Made by a program: the position numbers and the translations under genes
Shown here: positions 1 to 8,397 of the stretch, in pieces
Position numbering within the stretch: position 1 is the stretch's first letter
How the letters are laid out: each line of letters begins with the position of its first letter
DNA from: Bacteroidales bacterium
Lineage (GTDB): Bacteria; Bacteroidota; Bacteroidia; Bacteroidales; VadinHA17
Direction: 5' to 3'
DNA: 49,901 bases
Assembly (NCBI GenBank): GCA_003141415.1
Contig: PLLX01000118.1
Location: 1-49,901, forward strand
The notes under the pieces: generated by a model
Told to the model about the DNA's origin: nothing
The model's input: only the letters and a program-made list of their open reading frames with translations
Database searches by the model: none

Positions 1-113
1 TCGGCTAGTTTAATAACCTCCTCAAAAGTCAGCTTCTTGACTTCCTGTGCCAGCATTTCCTTCGAAGAAAATAGAAGTATAACTATAAATGAAAATAAAA
101 GTAAATTCTTCAT
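1..113 (-). CDS. TolC-like outer membrane efflux protein, N-terminal fragment
   Basis: The reverse strand from 113 opens with ATG and stays open for 37 codons to the window edge, so only the start of the gene is present. The first 20 or so residues form a hydrophobic signal peptide ending near MLAQ. It is followed by KKLTFEEVIKLA, which matches the conserved opening of mature TolC-family proteins (LTLEEAIKLA). It lies directly downstream of a MacB-like permease and a HlyD-like adaptor on the same strand, which is the usual setting for the outer-membrane channel of a tripartite efflux pump. The family call rests on a short stretch plus context. The rest of the barrel and periplasmic helices are outside the window. 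Confidence 0.7.
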   Translation of the reverse strand, partial: MKNLLLFSFIVILLFSSKEMLAQEVKKLTFEEVIKLA

Positions 114-140
114 TATTATATTTTAAAAATTTATTCCATT

Positions 141-186
141 CTTTCTGCCCCCCTGGGGGAAGATGCCGAACTTGTGAGGCAGAAGG
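141..186. repeat. Intergenic nested hairpin element
   Basis: Outer arms CTTTCTGCC (141-149) and GGCAGAAGG (178-186) pair with one mismatch. Inside them CCCCCC-T-GGGGG (148-159) forms a second hairpin. The element fills the gap between the permease and TolC-like genes. It resembles the C5/G5 elements later in the window only in its G/C core, so it is kept separate. Confidence 0.55.
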
Positions 187-188
187 GG

Positions 189-1577
189 TTATTCATACCT
201 TAATGATTCGATAGGGTCTTTTTCTGAGGCTCTCTTAGCAGGGGAGTAACCAAAAATTACACCCACAGCTGCCGATACTTCGAAGGCAATAAATACCGAG
301 AAGAAAGATACAATTGTCATGATACCTGCTAATTGCTCAATAAGTTTAGCCATAATAACTCCAAAGAATACACCGATAAAACCGCCTGATACACTAATAA
401 GAACCGCTTCCGACAAAAACTGGACCACGATATCCATTTTCTTTGCACCGATTGCCATCCTGGTGCCTATCTCTTTTATCCTTTCCATTACTGAAGCAAA
501 CATGATGTTCATAATTCCGATACCGCCAACAATAAGTGAAATGCTGGCTATGGCTCCAAGAACAATATTAAAAATGTCTTTTGTCCTCTGTTGCTGTTTA
601 AGAAGTAATTCGGGGACGGTTATCTCAAAATCCTTAACCCCGGTATGTCTTCTGGTTAGCATCCGGCTGAGTATTTCAGTGGTCGGTTGAAGCTGCTCCG
701 TTTCAGTCACCTGAACAACTATCCTGTCGAGCTGATTATAATTTGTTTCAGTATCACTTGACGCATCAGAGCTGCTTACAACAACTCTGGCCATACCACC
801 ACCTGGTCCGCCACCACCGCCAAAAAACTGCATTGATGTAGCCTCTGAAACCAGTTTTGTGTTCAGAAGGGCTCTGTTCTGGTATCTTAACAACATTGTC
901 TGGATCGGAATATAAATGTTATCGTTATAAACATTCACCCCTTTTTCTTCAAATCCGGTAAGGCTGACATTGGTTTTCTGAAGAACTCCGATTACCTTCA
1001 GCCAGATCCCGTTAAATTTAATATACTGACCAAGAGGGTCGATTTTACTAAAAAATTTAGCCCTGATGTTGGCGCCAATTATACAAACCTGGATGCCATT
1101 TTCTTCCTGAAATGAGTTGAAAAAAGCTCCCCCCACCAAAGGCAGATTATACAGGTAAAAATAATCATTTGATACTCCAACCAGTTTGGCAGTATATTTT
1201 ACCCCGTTAAGCATTGCTGTAGAGTTAAAAGAAATCTCCGGGCTTATTCTCTTTACGGAAGGAAGTGTTTGCTTGATAGCTTCAACATCAAGAAGGTTCA
1301 ATCCCCTTGAAAATTTCTTTTGTTGTTTCTCACCCTCTGTAGTAGTAGACGTTTTATCAGGAATTACAGGGTTGATCAGAATATTATTTACCCCCACCAT
1401 TTTCATCTGTTCCATGATCTCCTGTTTTGCTCCTTTTCCAATAGCCAGCATGGCAATAACTGCAGCCACACCAAATATTATTCCAAGAGCAGTAAGCATC
1501 GATTTTAGTTTATTTGAGACAATTGATTCAACAGCAATTTCTATATCGTGGAAATATCGTAATATAAACTTGAACAT
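189..1577 (-). CDS. MacB-like ABC transporter permease (no ATPase domain)
   Basis: 462 residues. A first membrane helix (about 22-50, with LTALGIIFGVAAVIAMLAIG) is followed by a periplasmic MacB-type core domain to about 330. Three C-terminal helices of the FtsX domain follow, with the diagnostic ERIKEIGTRMAIGA stretch, ending DPIESLRYE. This is the membrane half of a MacB-type exporter or mechanotransmission ABC system. The ATPase is not fused and no separate ATPase gene is in the window. A glycine-rich insert (FFGGGGGPGGG, about residues 250-262) lies in the periplasmic part. It sits 20 bp after the HlyD-like gene and 75 bp before the TolC-like gene, so a three-gene operon is likely. The substrate cannot be read from the sequence. 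Confidence 0.9.
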   Translation of the reverse strand: MFKFILRYFHDIEIAVESIVSNKLKSMLTALGIIFGVAAVIAMLAIGKGAKQEIMEQMKMVGVNNILINPVIPDKTSTTTEGEKQQKKFSRGLNLLDVEAIKQTLPSVKRISPEISFNSTAMLNGVKYTAKLVGVSNDYFYLYNLPLVGGAFFNSFQEENGIQVCIIGANIRAKFFSKIDPLGQYIKFNGIWLKVIGVLQKTNVSLTGFEEKGVNVYNDNIYIPIQTMLLRYQNRALLNTKLVSEATSMQFFGGGGGPGGGMARVVVSSSDASSDTETNYNQLDRIVVQVTETEQLQPTTEILSRMLTRRHTGVKDFEITVPELLLKQQQRTKDIFNIVLGAIASISLIVGGIGIMNIMFASVMERIKEIGTRMAIGAKKMDIVVQFLSEAVLISVSGGFIGVFFGVIMAKLIEQLAGIMTIVSFFSVFIAFEVSAAVGVIFGYSPAKRASEKDPIESLRYE

Positions 1578-1597
1578 CTTCTTTCCTGTTTAGGTAA

Positions 1598-3046
1598 TTA
1601 TTTTTTAGGTGCGGCCTGCTGTCCGCCACGCTGGTTTTCTCTCATATTCTGAAATCGTTGCATCATTTCAGGAGTGCCATTTGGCATCCCGCCTTTGCCC
1701 ATCATTTCACCACTTTCCTGCTTAGCTTTCTCAGCTTCCTGCCGGATACGCAGCTCTTCTGCCTTTTTTGTCTTTTCACGATCTTTTATTATTGAGATCA
1801 ACTCTTCTCCTACCAGTTTGAAATTTTCAGCTTTTGCAGGTGTGTTCAGATAAATCTGGGTCCCTGGTAGCAACCCTTGTTCAATTACCACATTATTCTC
1901 ATTAGACTCTCCAAGGACAACAACCTGCCGTGTTCCGTTTTTCAGATAAACATATGGAATACTGTCAGCTCCTGCCTGTACACTTTCCAGAGGGATAAAA
2001 GTAATATTGTTAATGGTTTTTGTAATAATCTTGTTACCTGTGGTCATTGAAGGTCTTAAAATCGGATCAGACCCGTCAACTTCAATAAGCACTTCGAACA
2101 CTTTTGCATCAGCATTTGGCAGTTGTTCTCCGATGTTGGCTACGCTTGTTACAGTTCCCGTATAAGACTTTTCCGGAAAGGCATCCACCATAATTTCAAC
2201 GTGCTGCCCTGTTTTAACTTTGCTTACGTCGATTTCATTAACGTAAGTTTTTGACATCATCGATGACATGTCGGGGAGCGTGGCAACAACATTATCCCAT
2301 GGACTGATCGAAGAGCCCACTTTCCTTTTAGATCCCATCCTGTCGCGCTTATAAATAATCATACCTGTTGAAGGAGCTGTAATTATAAACTTTGATAATA
2401 CTGTCTGAAGATCACTTACTCTTACTCGTTGTTCAGAAAGATTTGTTTTAGCTGTATGCATATCTGATTTGGCCTGTTCGACTCTGAGTGAATAACCTCT
2501 TATAGACTGGTCGAGTGAACGGTTAGCCTTATCAAGCGAAATTTCTGCCTGACGAATTGTAGTGGGAGGCTCATATTTCGATTGCTGAAGGGCTATAGCT
2601 GCCTCTTCAACAGAAAATTTAAGATTTTTTATGTTATCCCTTAAGTTACTTAAAGTAACGGCAGTATCAAGAATTTTCATTTCAAGATTGGTTTCATAAG
2701 TTGTAAGTTTTTCAAGCTCATCCTTCAAACTATTGTCAAAAGAGGTTCTGTCGAGTGTTGCAACATATTCTCCTGATTTGACCTCTGTACCTTCAGGTAC
2801 CATATCAGTAATCTTAATGTCCATTGCCCTTATATTTCTACTCTGAGTAAATTCAGGACCAATAATATCAGTCGATTTCTTCGCCTGCAATTCCCCTGTA
2901 GTAGTTACAATTATATCAAACTGCCCTTTTTCCGATTCAGCAAAGAGATTTGCTAAATCTTTCCTGGAGGTTATCTTGCTGATAACAATCAGGACTATTA
3001 TGGCAACAACAACAATAATGCCTGTGATAATAAGTGTTCTCTTCAT
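1598..3046 (-). CDS. HlyD/MacA-like periplasmic adaptor (membrane fusion protein)
   Basis: 482 residues from the ATG at 3046. An upstream TTG-initiated extension to 3121 would add 25 residues without a signal-like character and runs through a palindrome, so it is rejected. A single N-terminal helix (MKRTLIITGIIVVV) anchors the protein. Next come a lipoyl/barrel-sandwich half, a long coiled-coil hairpin (about 110-215) with many K/E/Q residues, the second barrel half (APSTGMIIYKRD) and a beta-barrel domain. The tail from about 435 is charged and then rich in M, G, Q and P (GEMMGKGGMPNG), which is unusual for the family. It would link the MacB-like permease to the TolC-like channel encoded downstream. 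Confidence 0.88.
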   Translation of the reverse strand: MKRTLIITGIIVVVAIIVLIVISKITSRKDLANLFAESEKGQFDIIVTTTGELQAKKSTDIIGPEFTQSRNIRAMDIKITDMVPEGTEVKSGEYVATLDRTSFDNSLKDELEKLTTYETNLEMKILDTAVTLSNLRDNIKNLKFSVEEAAIALQQSKYEPPTTIRQAEISLDKANRSLDQSIRGYSLRVEQAKSDMHTAKTNLSEQRVRVSDLQTVLSKFIITAPSTGMIIYKRDRMGSKRKVGSSISPWDNVVATLPDMSSMMSKTYVNEIDVSKVKTGQHVEIMVDAFPEKSYTGTVTSVANIGEQLPNADAKVFEVLIEVDGSDPILRPSMTTGNKIITKTINNITFIPLESVQAGADSIPYVYLKNGTRQVVVLGESNENNVVIEQGLLPGTQIYLNTPAKAENFKLVGEELISIIKDREKTKKAEELRIRQEAEKAKQESGEMMGKGGMPNGTPEMMQRFQNMRENQRGGQQAAPKK

Positions 3047-3084
3047 CATAAAATAATTGATATTATCGGAATGATAAAACCCGA

Positions 3085-3098
3085 CCCGACATGTCGGG
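3085..3098. repeat. 14-bp perfect palindrome upstream of the adaptor gene
   Basis: CCCGACATGTCGGG is a perfect palindrome about 40 nt upstream of the adaptor start, flanked by further CCCG/CGGG-like bases. It could be a short intergenic repeat or an operator. Only one copy was found by eye in this window. Confidence 0.5.
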
Positions 3099-3280
3099 AC
3101 CCGGTTCATCTGAAACTTCAATAATTAGCAGATTCAAAAAGCCAGCCATAAAAGTATTAATAAGGGTTTAGCTCTTTTTAGTCTTTAACAATTTTAACTT
3201 AAATACTAAGCAGTCAATATGACCTTAAGGAATACTTGCAGTTTGATCTATTACTTATAAATCAATAATATAAAATGAAA

Positions 3281-4663
3281 TCAGGTCCCTTTAACAATTC
3301 TTATAACGGTATCAGCCATGTCATCTGCCTCCAGGCTGGTTCTTCCTTCAGCATAGATACGCATTATTGGTTCTGTATTCGATTTCCTGATTTGAACCCA
3401 GCCGTTTTTATTCTCAATCCATAAACCATCTCTCTCATCTGTTAAATGACCCTTAAAATGACTTTTCACAGTGGCAATGATCTGGTCAAATTCAACAGCC
3501 GGATCAAGCTTTAGCTTTTTCTTGGCTATGACATAATGAGGGTATAATTTTCGCAAAGCTGAACACTTCATTTTGCTTTTAGCCAGATGTGACAGAAAAA
3601 GAGCTATTCCGACCAGTGCATCACGTCCATAATGCAATTCAGGATAAATAACTCCTCCGTTACCTTCCCCTCCTATTACTGCATCCCTTTTTTTCATCTC
3701 TTCAACCACATTCACTTCACCAACAGAAGCTGAGAAGTGTTTGCATCCATACCCGGAGGTTATATCTCTCAGCGCTTTTGTTGAAGACAGATTAGATACT
3801 GTATTTCCAGGAGTATTTTTAAGGATATAATCTGCTATCGAAACAAGTGTATATTCTTCACCAAACATAGTTCCATCTTCACATATAATAGCAAGACGGT
3901 CAACATCAGGATCAACAACAAAACCAATATCGGCTCTGCCTTTAACTACAAACTCTGAAATATCTTTAAGGTTCTCAGGCAGAGGTTCAGGGTTGTGTGC
4001 AAAATTTCCATCAGGGATTGTATTCAGTTCAATAACCTTCTCTACACCCAAAGACCTGAGTAGTTGTGGCAGAATAATTCCTCCGACTGAGTTGACACAA
4101 TCAATGGCAACAGTTAATCCCGCTGATTTAATTGCTTTTATATCAACAAGTTTCAAAACAAGTATCAGATCAATATGCTTCTTCCCCCAGGTATCATCCT
4201 GATGGAGCGATCCGGTCAGATCGTTCGAAATAAAATCAAAATCTTCACTGGCAGCAATTTCAAGTACTTTCATCCCATCCTGGGCTGAAAGAAACTCCCC
4301 TTTCTCATTAAGCAATTTCAATGCATTCCATTCAGCCGGGTTATGGCTTGCAGTAATGATAATACCGCCATCAGCATGTGTCCCGGTAACGGCGAGTTCT
4401 ACAGTAGGGGTCGTTGCCATTCCCAGATCAATTACGTTAATTCCCAGGCTTCGCAGAGTGGTAATTACCAGGTTATTTACCATACTTCCTGACTTGCGGG
4501 CATCGCGGCCCACAATTACTTTTAATCCATTTTTTTTATGTCTTAAGTGAACCCAGGTCCCGAATGATGCTGCGAATTTTACAATGTCTACCGGAGACAG
4601 GCTTTCTCCCGGTTTTCCCCCAATGGTTCCCCGGATACCTGAAATTGATTTTATTAATGCCAT
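3281..4663 (-). CDS. glmM: Phosphoglucosamine mutase (GlmM-type phosphohexomutase)
   Basis: 460 residues from the ATG at 4663 (MALIKSISGIRG); the longer frame to 4708 needs a TTG start and adds an unlike tail. All four alpha-D-phosphohexomutase signatures are visible: the catalytic phosphoserine loop ITASHNP (103-109, Ser106), the magnesium loop DPDVDR (251-256), the sugar loop GGEGNGG (331-337) and the C-terminal phosphate loop RKSNTEPIMRIYAEG (about 420-435). The enzyme converts glucosamine-6-phosphate to glucosamine-1-phosphate for UDP-GlcNAc and cell-wall synthesis. Phosphomannomutase activity cannot be excluded by motifs alone. It diverges from the rluB-like gene over a 96-bp gap that carries facing promoter-like elements. 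Confidence 0.88.
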   Translation of the reverse strand: MALIKSISGIRGTIGGKPGESLSPVDIVKFAASFGTWVHLRHKKNGLKVIVGRDARKSGSMVNNLVITTLRSLGINVIDLGMATTPTVELAVTGTHADGGIIITASHNPAEWNALKLLNEKGEFLSAQDGMKVLEIAASEDFDFISNDLTGSLHQDDTWGKKHIDLILVLKLVDIKAIKSAGLTVAIDCVNSVGGIILPQLLRSLGVEKVIELNTIPDGNFAHNPEPLPENLKDISEFVVKGRADIGFVVDPDVDRLAIICEDGTMFGEEYTLVSIADYILKNTPGNTVSNLSSTKALRDITSGYGCKHFSASVGEVNVVEEMKKRDAVIGGEGNGGVIYPELHYGRDALVGIALFLSHLAKSKMKCSALRKLYPHYVIAKKKLKLDPAVEFDQIIATVKSHFKGHLTDERDGLWIENKNGWVQIRKSNTEPIMRIYAEGRTSLEADDMADTVIRIVKGT

Positions 4664-4685
4664 ATTGATAAAGTTTTCAGACTTA

Positions 4686-4693
4686 CAAAGGTG
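4686..4693 (-). promoter_or_regulatory. Putative -7 element for glmM
   Basis: On the minus strand the sequence reads CACCTTTG, one base from the Bacteroidota -7 consensus TAnnTTTG, 22 nt before the glmM ATG. No clear -33 TTTG lies at the expected distance. Confidence 0.4.
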
Positions 4694-4731
4694 CAAAAAA
4701 ATCATCAAATCATAATATCACCAAATAATTG

Positions 4732-4739
4732 TACCTTTG
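4732..4739 (+). promoter_or_regulatory. Putative -7 element for rluB-era-der
   Basis: TACCTTTG, followed by CACC, fits TAnnTTTG exactly and lies 20 nt before the ATG at 4760. TTTGCACC (4736-4743) is the inverted copy of GGTGCAAA (4690-4697) at the facing glmM promoter. Confidence 0.55.
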
Positions 4740-4759
4740 CACCCTGATAATTAATTGAT

Positions 4760-5614
4760 ATGGAGAACCGAAAAGCTGCAGGAAGACCCTTGAAAAAAAA
4801 CGAAAAACCTGAAGCAAGTGATGCGAGGAGCCATAAACCGGCAGGGAAACCTGGAGTAAGAACCGAAAAACCTGGTTTAAAGGGCATTACAAAAGAGATA
4901 ACCCTTCTCAGACTCAACAGGTTCATTGCCAACAGCGGTGTCTGTTCAAGGAGAGACGCTGATGAACATATAAAAAACGGACTTATATCAGTAAATGGCC
5001 ATATTGTGACGGATATGGGAACAAAGGTCAGTTATGATGATGATGTCAGGTTTAAAAACAAGAGACTTTCGGCTGAAAAAAAAGTATATATACTTATGAA
5101 TAAGCCAAAAGATTATGTTACCACAGTGGAAGATCCACATGCCGAGCATACTGTACTTGAGCTTATTGGTGACAGTTGTTGTGAAAGAGTCTACCCTGTC
5201 GGGCGGCTTGATAAAGCAACAACCGGAGTACTTCTGTTAACCAACGATGGCGATCTTGCAGGGAAGCTTACTCATCCAAAGTATAAAAGAAAAAAAATAT
5301 ATCATGTCTTTCTCGATAACCCTGTAACCAAAAACGATCTTTTTAAGCTGACTGAGGGTATTGAACTCGATGGCATGACTATTATTGCGGATGCAGTATC
5401 TTATGCTGATCCTGATGATAAAAGCCAGATTGGAATAGAACTTCACTCAGGGCAAAACAGAGTTATCCGCAGGATGTTTGAAAATATGGGTTATAAAGTT
5501 AAAAAACTCGACAGGGTATATTTTGCAGGGCTTACAAAGAAGAATGTACAACGTGGAAAGTGGAGATACCTTAACGATAAGGAGGTAAGTATGCTTAAGC
5601 GGGGAATCTTTTAA
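4760..5614 (+). CDS. rluB: rRNA pseudouridine synthase, RluB/RsuA family
   Basis: 284 residues. A basic, low-complexity N-terminal tail (1-45, rich in K, R, P, E) precedes an S4 RNA-binding domain (about 50-95, LNRFIANSGVCSRRDADEHI). The catalytic domain follows, with GRLDKATTG (148-156), in which Asp151 is the family nucleophile. RVIRRMF and the KLDRVYFAGL stretch near the end are also typical. It isomerises a uridine in large-subunit rRNA; RluB is the likeliest member, though RluE/RsuA/RluF specificity cannot be told from motifs. The basic extension is common in Bacteroidota homologues. It ends 9 bp before era, and rluB-era-der read as one transcription unit of ribosome-maturation genes. 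Confidence 0.88.
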   Translation: MENRKAAGRPLKKNEKPEASDARSHKPAGKPGVRTEKPGLKGITKEITLLRLNRFIANSGVCSRRDADEHIKNGLISVNGHIVTDMGTKVSYDDDVRFKNKRLSAEKKVYILMNKPKDYVTTVEDPHAEHTVLELIGDSCCERVYPVGRLDKATTGVLLLTNDGDLAGKLTHPKYKRKKIYHVFLDNPVTKNDLFKLTEGIELDGMTIIADAVSYADPDDKSQIGIELHSGQNRVIRRMFENMGYKVKKLDRVYFAGLTKKNVQRGKWRYLNDKEVSMLKRGIF

Positions 5615-5623
5615 TCATCAAAG

Positions 5624-6502
5624 ATGAGTCACAGATCGGGTTTTGTAAATATTCTTGGGAATCCTAATGTAGGGAAGTCGACCATTATGAACGCTCTCGT
5701 CGGCGAAAAGCTTTCTATTATTACATCAAAGGCCCAGACTACACGTCACCGTATAATGGGAATAGTAAATGGTGAGGATTTTCAGATAGTCTACTCTGAT
5801 ACACCCGGAATACTCAGACCTCAATATAAGCTCCAGGAAACAATGATGAACTTTGTCAATTCGGCCCTTTCGGATGCAGACACTATTCTTTACGTTACTG
5901 ATGTAATGGAAAAGACTGCTGATCAAGGAGAATATATTGATAAGATAAAGGAATCAGGCATTCCTGTAATTATTGCAGTAAATAAGGTTGATCTTACAAA
6001 TCAGACTGATCTGGAAAAAGTTGTTGAATCGTGGCATATTGCATTTCCTGATTCACCTGTTATCCCGATCTCAGGGCTTAAGAAATTTAATCTCGATTCT
6101 CTTCTTAATGCAATTCTGTCAAAACTTCCTGAGAACCCTCCTTATTTCCCGAAAGATCAGCTTACCGACAAATATGAGCGGTTTTTTGCCTCGGAGATAA
6201 TTCGCGAAAAAATCCTTATAAACTATAAAAAAGAGATCCCGTATTCTGTAGAGATTGAGATCGAAGAATTTAAAGATGAAAAAAACATCATTAAAATCAG
6301 GGCACTGATTCATGTTACCCGTGACAGTCAGAAAGGTATAATTATCGGCTACAAAGGATCCATGCTAAAGAGAGTAGGTACTGAAGCCAGGCATGATATG
6401 GAGGATTTTTTCAGGAAGAAGGTTTTCCTGGAACTATATGTAAAAGTAACTAAAGACTGGAGAGATAAACCACTGATACTTAAAAGATTTGGTTATCAAT
6501 AA
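5624..6502 (+). CDS. era: GTPase Era
   Basis: 292 residues, the usual length for Era. The N-terminal GTPase domain carries G1 GNPNVGKS (12-19), the switch region around TTRHR, G3 DTPG, and G4 NKVD. The C-terminal KH domain is recognisable from [19 protein letters not shown], followed by the conserved FLELYVKV strand. Era binds the 3' end of 16S rRNA and acts in 30S assembly and cell-cycle coupling, in the cytoplasm and at the inner membrane. It lies between rluB and der on the same strand with gaps of 9 and 20 bp, so co-transcription is likely. No missing key residue was seen. Confidence 0.96.
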   Translation: MSHRSGFVNILGNPNVGKSTIMNALVGEKLSIITSKAQTTRHRIMGIVNGEDFQIVYSDTPGILRPQYKLQETMMNFVNSALSDADTILYVTDVMEKTADQGEYIDKIKESGIPVIIAVNKVDLTNQTDLEKVVESWHIAFPDSPVIPISGLKKFNLDSLLNAILSKLPENPPYFPKDQLTDKYERFFASEIIREKILINYKKEIPYSVEIEIEEFKDEKNIIKIRALIHVTRDSQKGIIIGYKGSMLKRVGTEARHDMEDFFRKKVFLELYVKVTKDWRDKPLILKRFGYQ

Positions 6503-6522
6503 GACAAAATTTAAAATATTAT

Positions 6523-7827
6523 ATGAGCAGAATAGTTGCAATAGTAGGAAGACCAAATGTTGGGAAATCGACACTTTTCAACAGGCTCACCGATTCAAGG
6601 GAGGCTATAGTTGATGAAGTAAGTGGAGTTACCCGTGATCGCAACTATGGAGTTTCGCACTGGAATGGAATGGATTTTTCAGTGATTGATACAGGAGGGT
6701 ATGTTCAGAACTCCGATGACATTTTTGAAGAAGAGATTAATAAACAAGTTTTACTTGCCATAGAAGAGTCGGATCTCATATTGTTTATGGTTGATGTAAC
6801 ATGTGGGATCCATGAGCTGGATACATCGGTAGCCTCACTTCTCAGAAGAGTTGACAAGAAAGTACTTCTAGTCGTAAACAAGGTTGACAATGGTGAAAGA
6901 CTGATGGATGCCAATGAGTTTTACAATCTCGGTCTGGGTGATTATTTCCCTTTAAGCTCTATGAACGGCAGCGGTACGGGAGAACTGCTCGATGAGGTAG
7001 TAAAAAACCTGCCGGCAGAAGAGCCTGGGTCAATGCCTGAATTACCAAGGATTGCGATCGTGGGAAGGCCAAATGTGGGCAAATCATCTCTGGTGAATTC
7101 TCTTCTTGGAGAAGAAAGAAATATTGTCACTCCGGTTGCAGGAACTACCCGTGATTCAATTTACACCAGGTATAATAAATTTCAGCACGATTTTCTCCTT
7201 GTCGATACAGCAGGTCTCCGTAAGAAAGGAAAGGTAAGTGAAGACATTGAGTTTTATTCAGTGATGAGGGCCGTTAAGACCATTGAAAATTCAGATATAT
7301 GTCTTCTTCTTATTGATGCTACCAGAGGAATCGAAGCACAGGACCTGAATATCATGTCGCTGATTCAAAAGAACAACAAAGGCATGATAGTACTTGTTAA
7401 CAAGTGGGATCTCATCGAAAAAGATAATAATACGACAATTAGGGTTGAAAGTGATATAAGGGAAAAAACCGCTCCTTTCACCGATTATCCTATTCTCTTT
7501 ATTTCTGCAACTAACAAGCAGAGGATTCACAAAGTGCTTGAACTGGTTGAACAGGTAAATCAGAACAGGAACAGAAAGATAAGTACATCTGAATTAAATG
7601 AGGTGATGTTACAGGTTGTTAAGAATAATCCACCTCCGGCATTAAAAGGGAAATATGTCAAGATCAAATATGTGACACAGTTACCGATATATACACCGGC
7701 TTTTGCATTTTTTTGTAACCTCCCGCAATATGTGAAAGATCCCTATAAAAGGTATCTTGAGAACAGGATGAGGGAGAAATTTGAATTTACAGGTGTACCG
7801 ATAAGGATATTTTTCAGAAAAAAATGA
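6523..7827 (+). CDS. der: Ribosome-associated GTPase Der (EngA)
   Basis: 434 residues with the tandem GTPase architecture unique to Der. The first domain has GRPNVGKS (9-16), DTGG and NKVD; the second has GRPNVGKS (181-188), DTAG and NKWD. The KH-like C-terminal domain (about 350-434) ends [13 protein letters not shown], as in the family. Der is needed for 50S subunit maturation. It follows era by 20 bp. After the stop, 49 bp without a clear terminator separate it from a small lipoprotein gene on the same strand, which may be read from the same transcript. Confidence 0.97.
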   Translation: MSRIVAIVGRPNVGKSTLFNRLTDSREAIVDEVSGVTRDRNYGVSHWNGMDFSVIDTGGYVQNSDDIFEEEINKQVLLAIEESDLILFMVDVTCGIHELDTSVASLLRRVDKKVLLVVNKVDNGERLMDANEFYNLGLGDYFPLSSMNGSGTGELLDEVVKNLPAEEPGSMPELPRIAIVGRPNVGKSSLVNSLLGEERNIVTPVAGTTRDSIYTRYNKFQHDFLLVDTAGLRKKGKVSEDIEFYSVMRAVKTIENSDICLLLIDATRGIEAQDLNIMSLIQKNNKGMIVLVNKWDLIEKDNNTTIRVESDIREKTAPFTDYPILFISATNKQRIHKVLELVEQVNQNRNRKISTSELNEVMLQVVKNNPPPALKGKYVKIKYVTQLPIYTPAFAFFCNLPQYVKDPYKRYLENRMREKFEFTGVPIRIFFRKK

Positions 7828-7876
7828 TCAAATTTGGTGTGGTTTTTGTTCGTGAAATATTAATGACTTAAAAACC

Positions 7877-8392
7877 ATGAGAAAAATTAAATATCTGTTT
7901 TTGATTATTGTCAGCTTCTTCATTCTGGATTCGTGCCGGAAGGTCGAACGACTACCAGCGGTTCCTCATATTGAATTTACCAGCTTTACCATTTTTGATA
8001 CATTAGATATTCTGGGCAATAATTCAAAAGCCGGAAAACTAAAGTTCCATTTCGAAGACGGCGATGGCGACCTTGGGCTTAATGCTCCTACCAGTGGCGA
8101 TACTGATTCTACAAATTTATTTTTAACACTATTCAGGAAAGAGGGAGGAGTTATGTTGCCTGCCCCAGATAATGATCCATTGAAACCCTCGTCATACAGG
8201 ATCCCTTACATGGAAAGGTTAGGGCAGAATAAAATACTGAAAGGGACAATTTCCGTAACTTTTCTTTATCTGTTTTATTCTCCAACAGATACTATCAGAT
8301 ATGATTTTTATATTAAAGACAGGGCCCTGAATGTGAGCAATGTTGAGTCTACAAGCGAAATTGTGATTTCTGTAAATAAGACTTATAAATAA
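7877..8392 (+). CDS. Small lipoprotein of unknown function
   Basis: 171 residues. The N-terminus (MRKIKYLFLIIVSFFILDSC) is a lipoprotein signal with Cys20 as the likely lipidated residue. The mature part is predicted mostly beta and contains FEDGDGDLGL (about 58-67), an acidic motif seen in other Bacteroidota lipoproteins that could bind calcium. No enzyme motif was recognised. It follows der on the same strand. Its stop lies 5 bp from the stop of the convergent sensor gene, so there is almost no room for a terminator between them. Function is not assigned. Confidence 0.75.
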   Translation: MRKIKYLFLIIVSFFILDSCRKVERLPAVPHIEFTSFTIFDTLDILGNNSKAGKLKFHFEDGDGDLGLNAPTSGDTDSTNLFLTLFRKEGGVMLPAPDNDPLKPSSYRIPYMERLGQNKILKGTISVTFLYLFYSPTDTIRYDFYIKDRALNVSNVESTSEIVISVNKTYK

Positions 8393-8397
8393 TCTTT

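Noticed and set aside
3047..3121. N-terminal extension of the adaptor protein
   Set aside because: It needs a TTG start, runs through a palindrome and lacks signal character; the ATG at 3046 opens directly into the membrane anchor.
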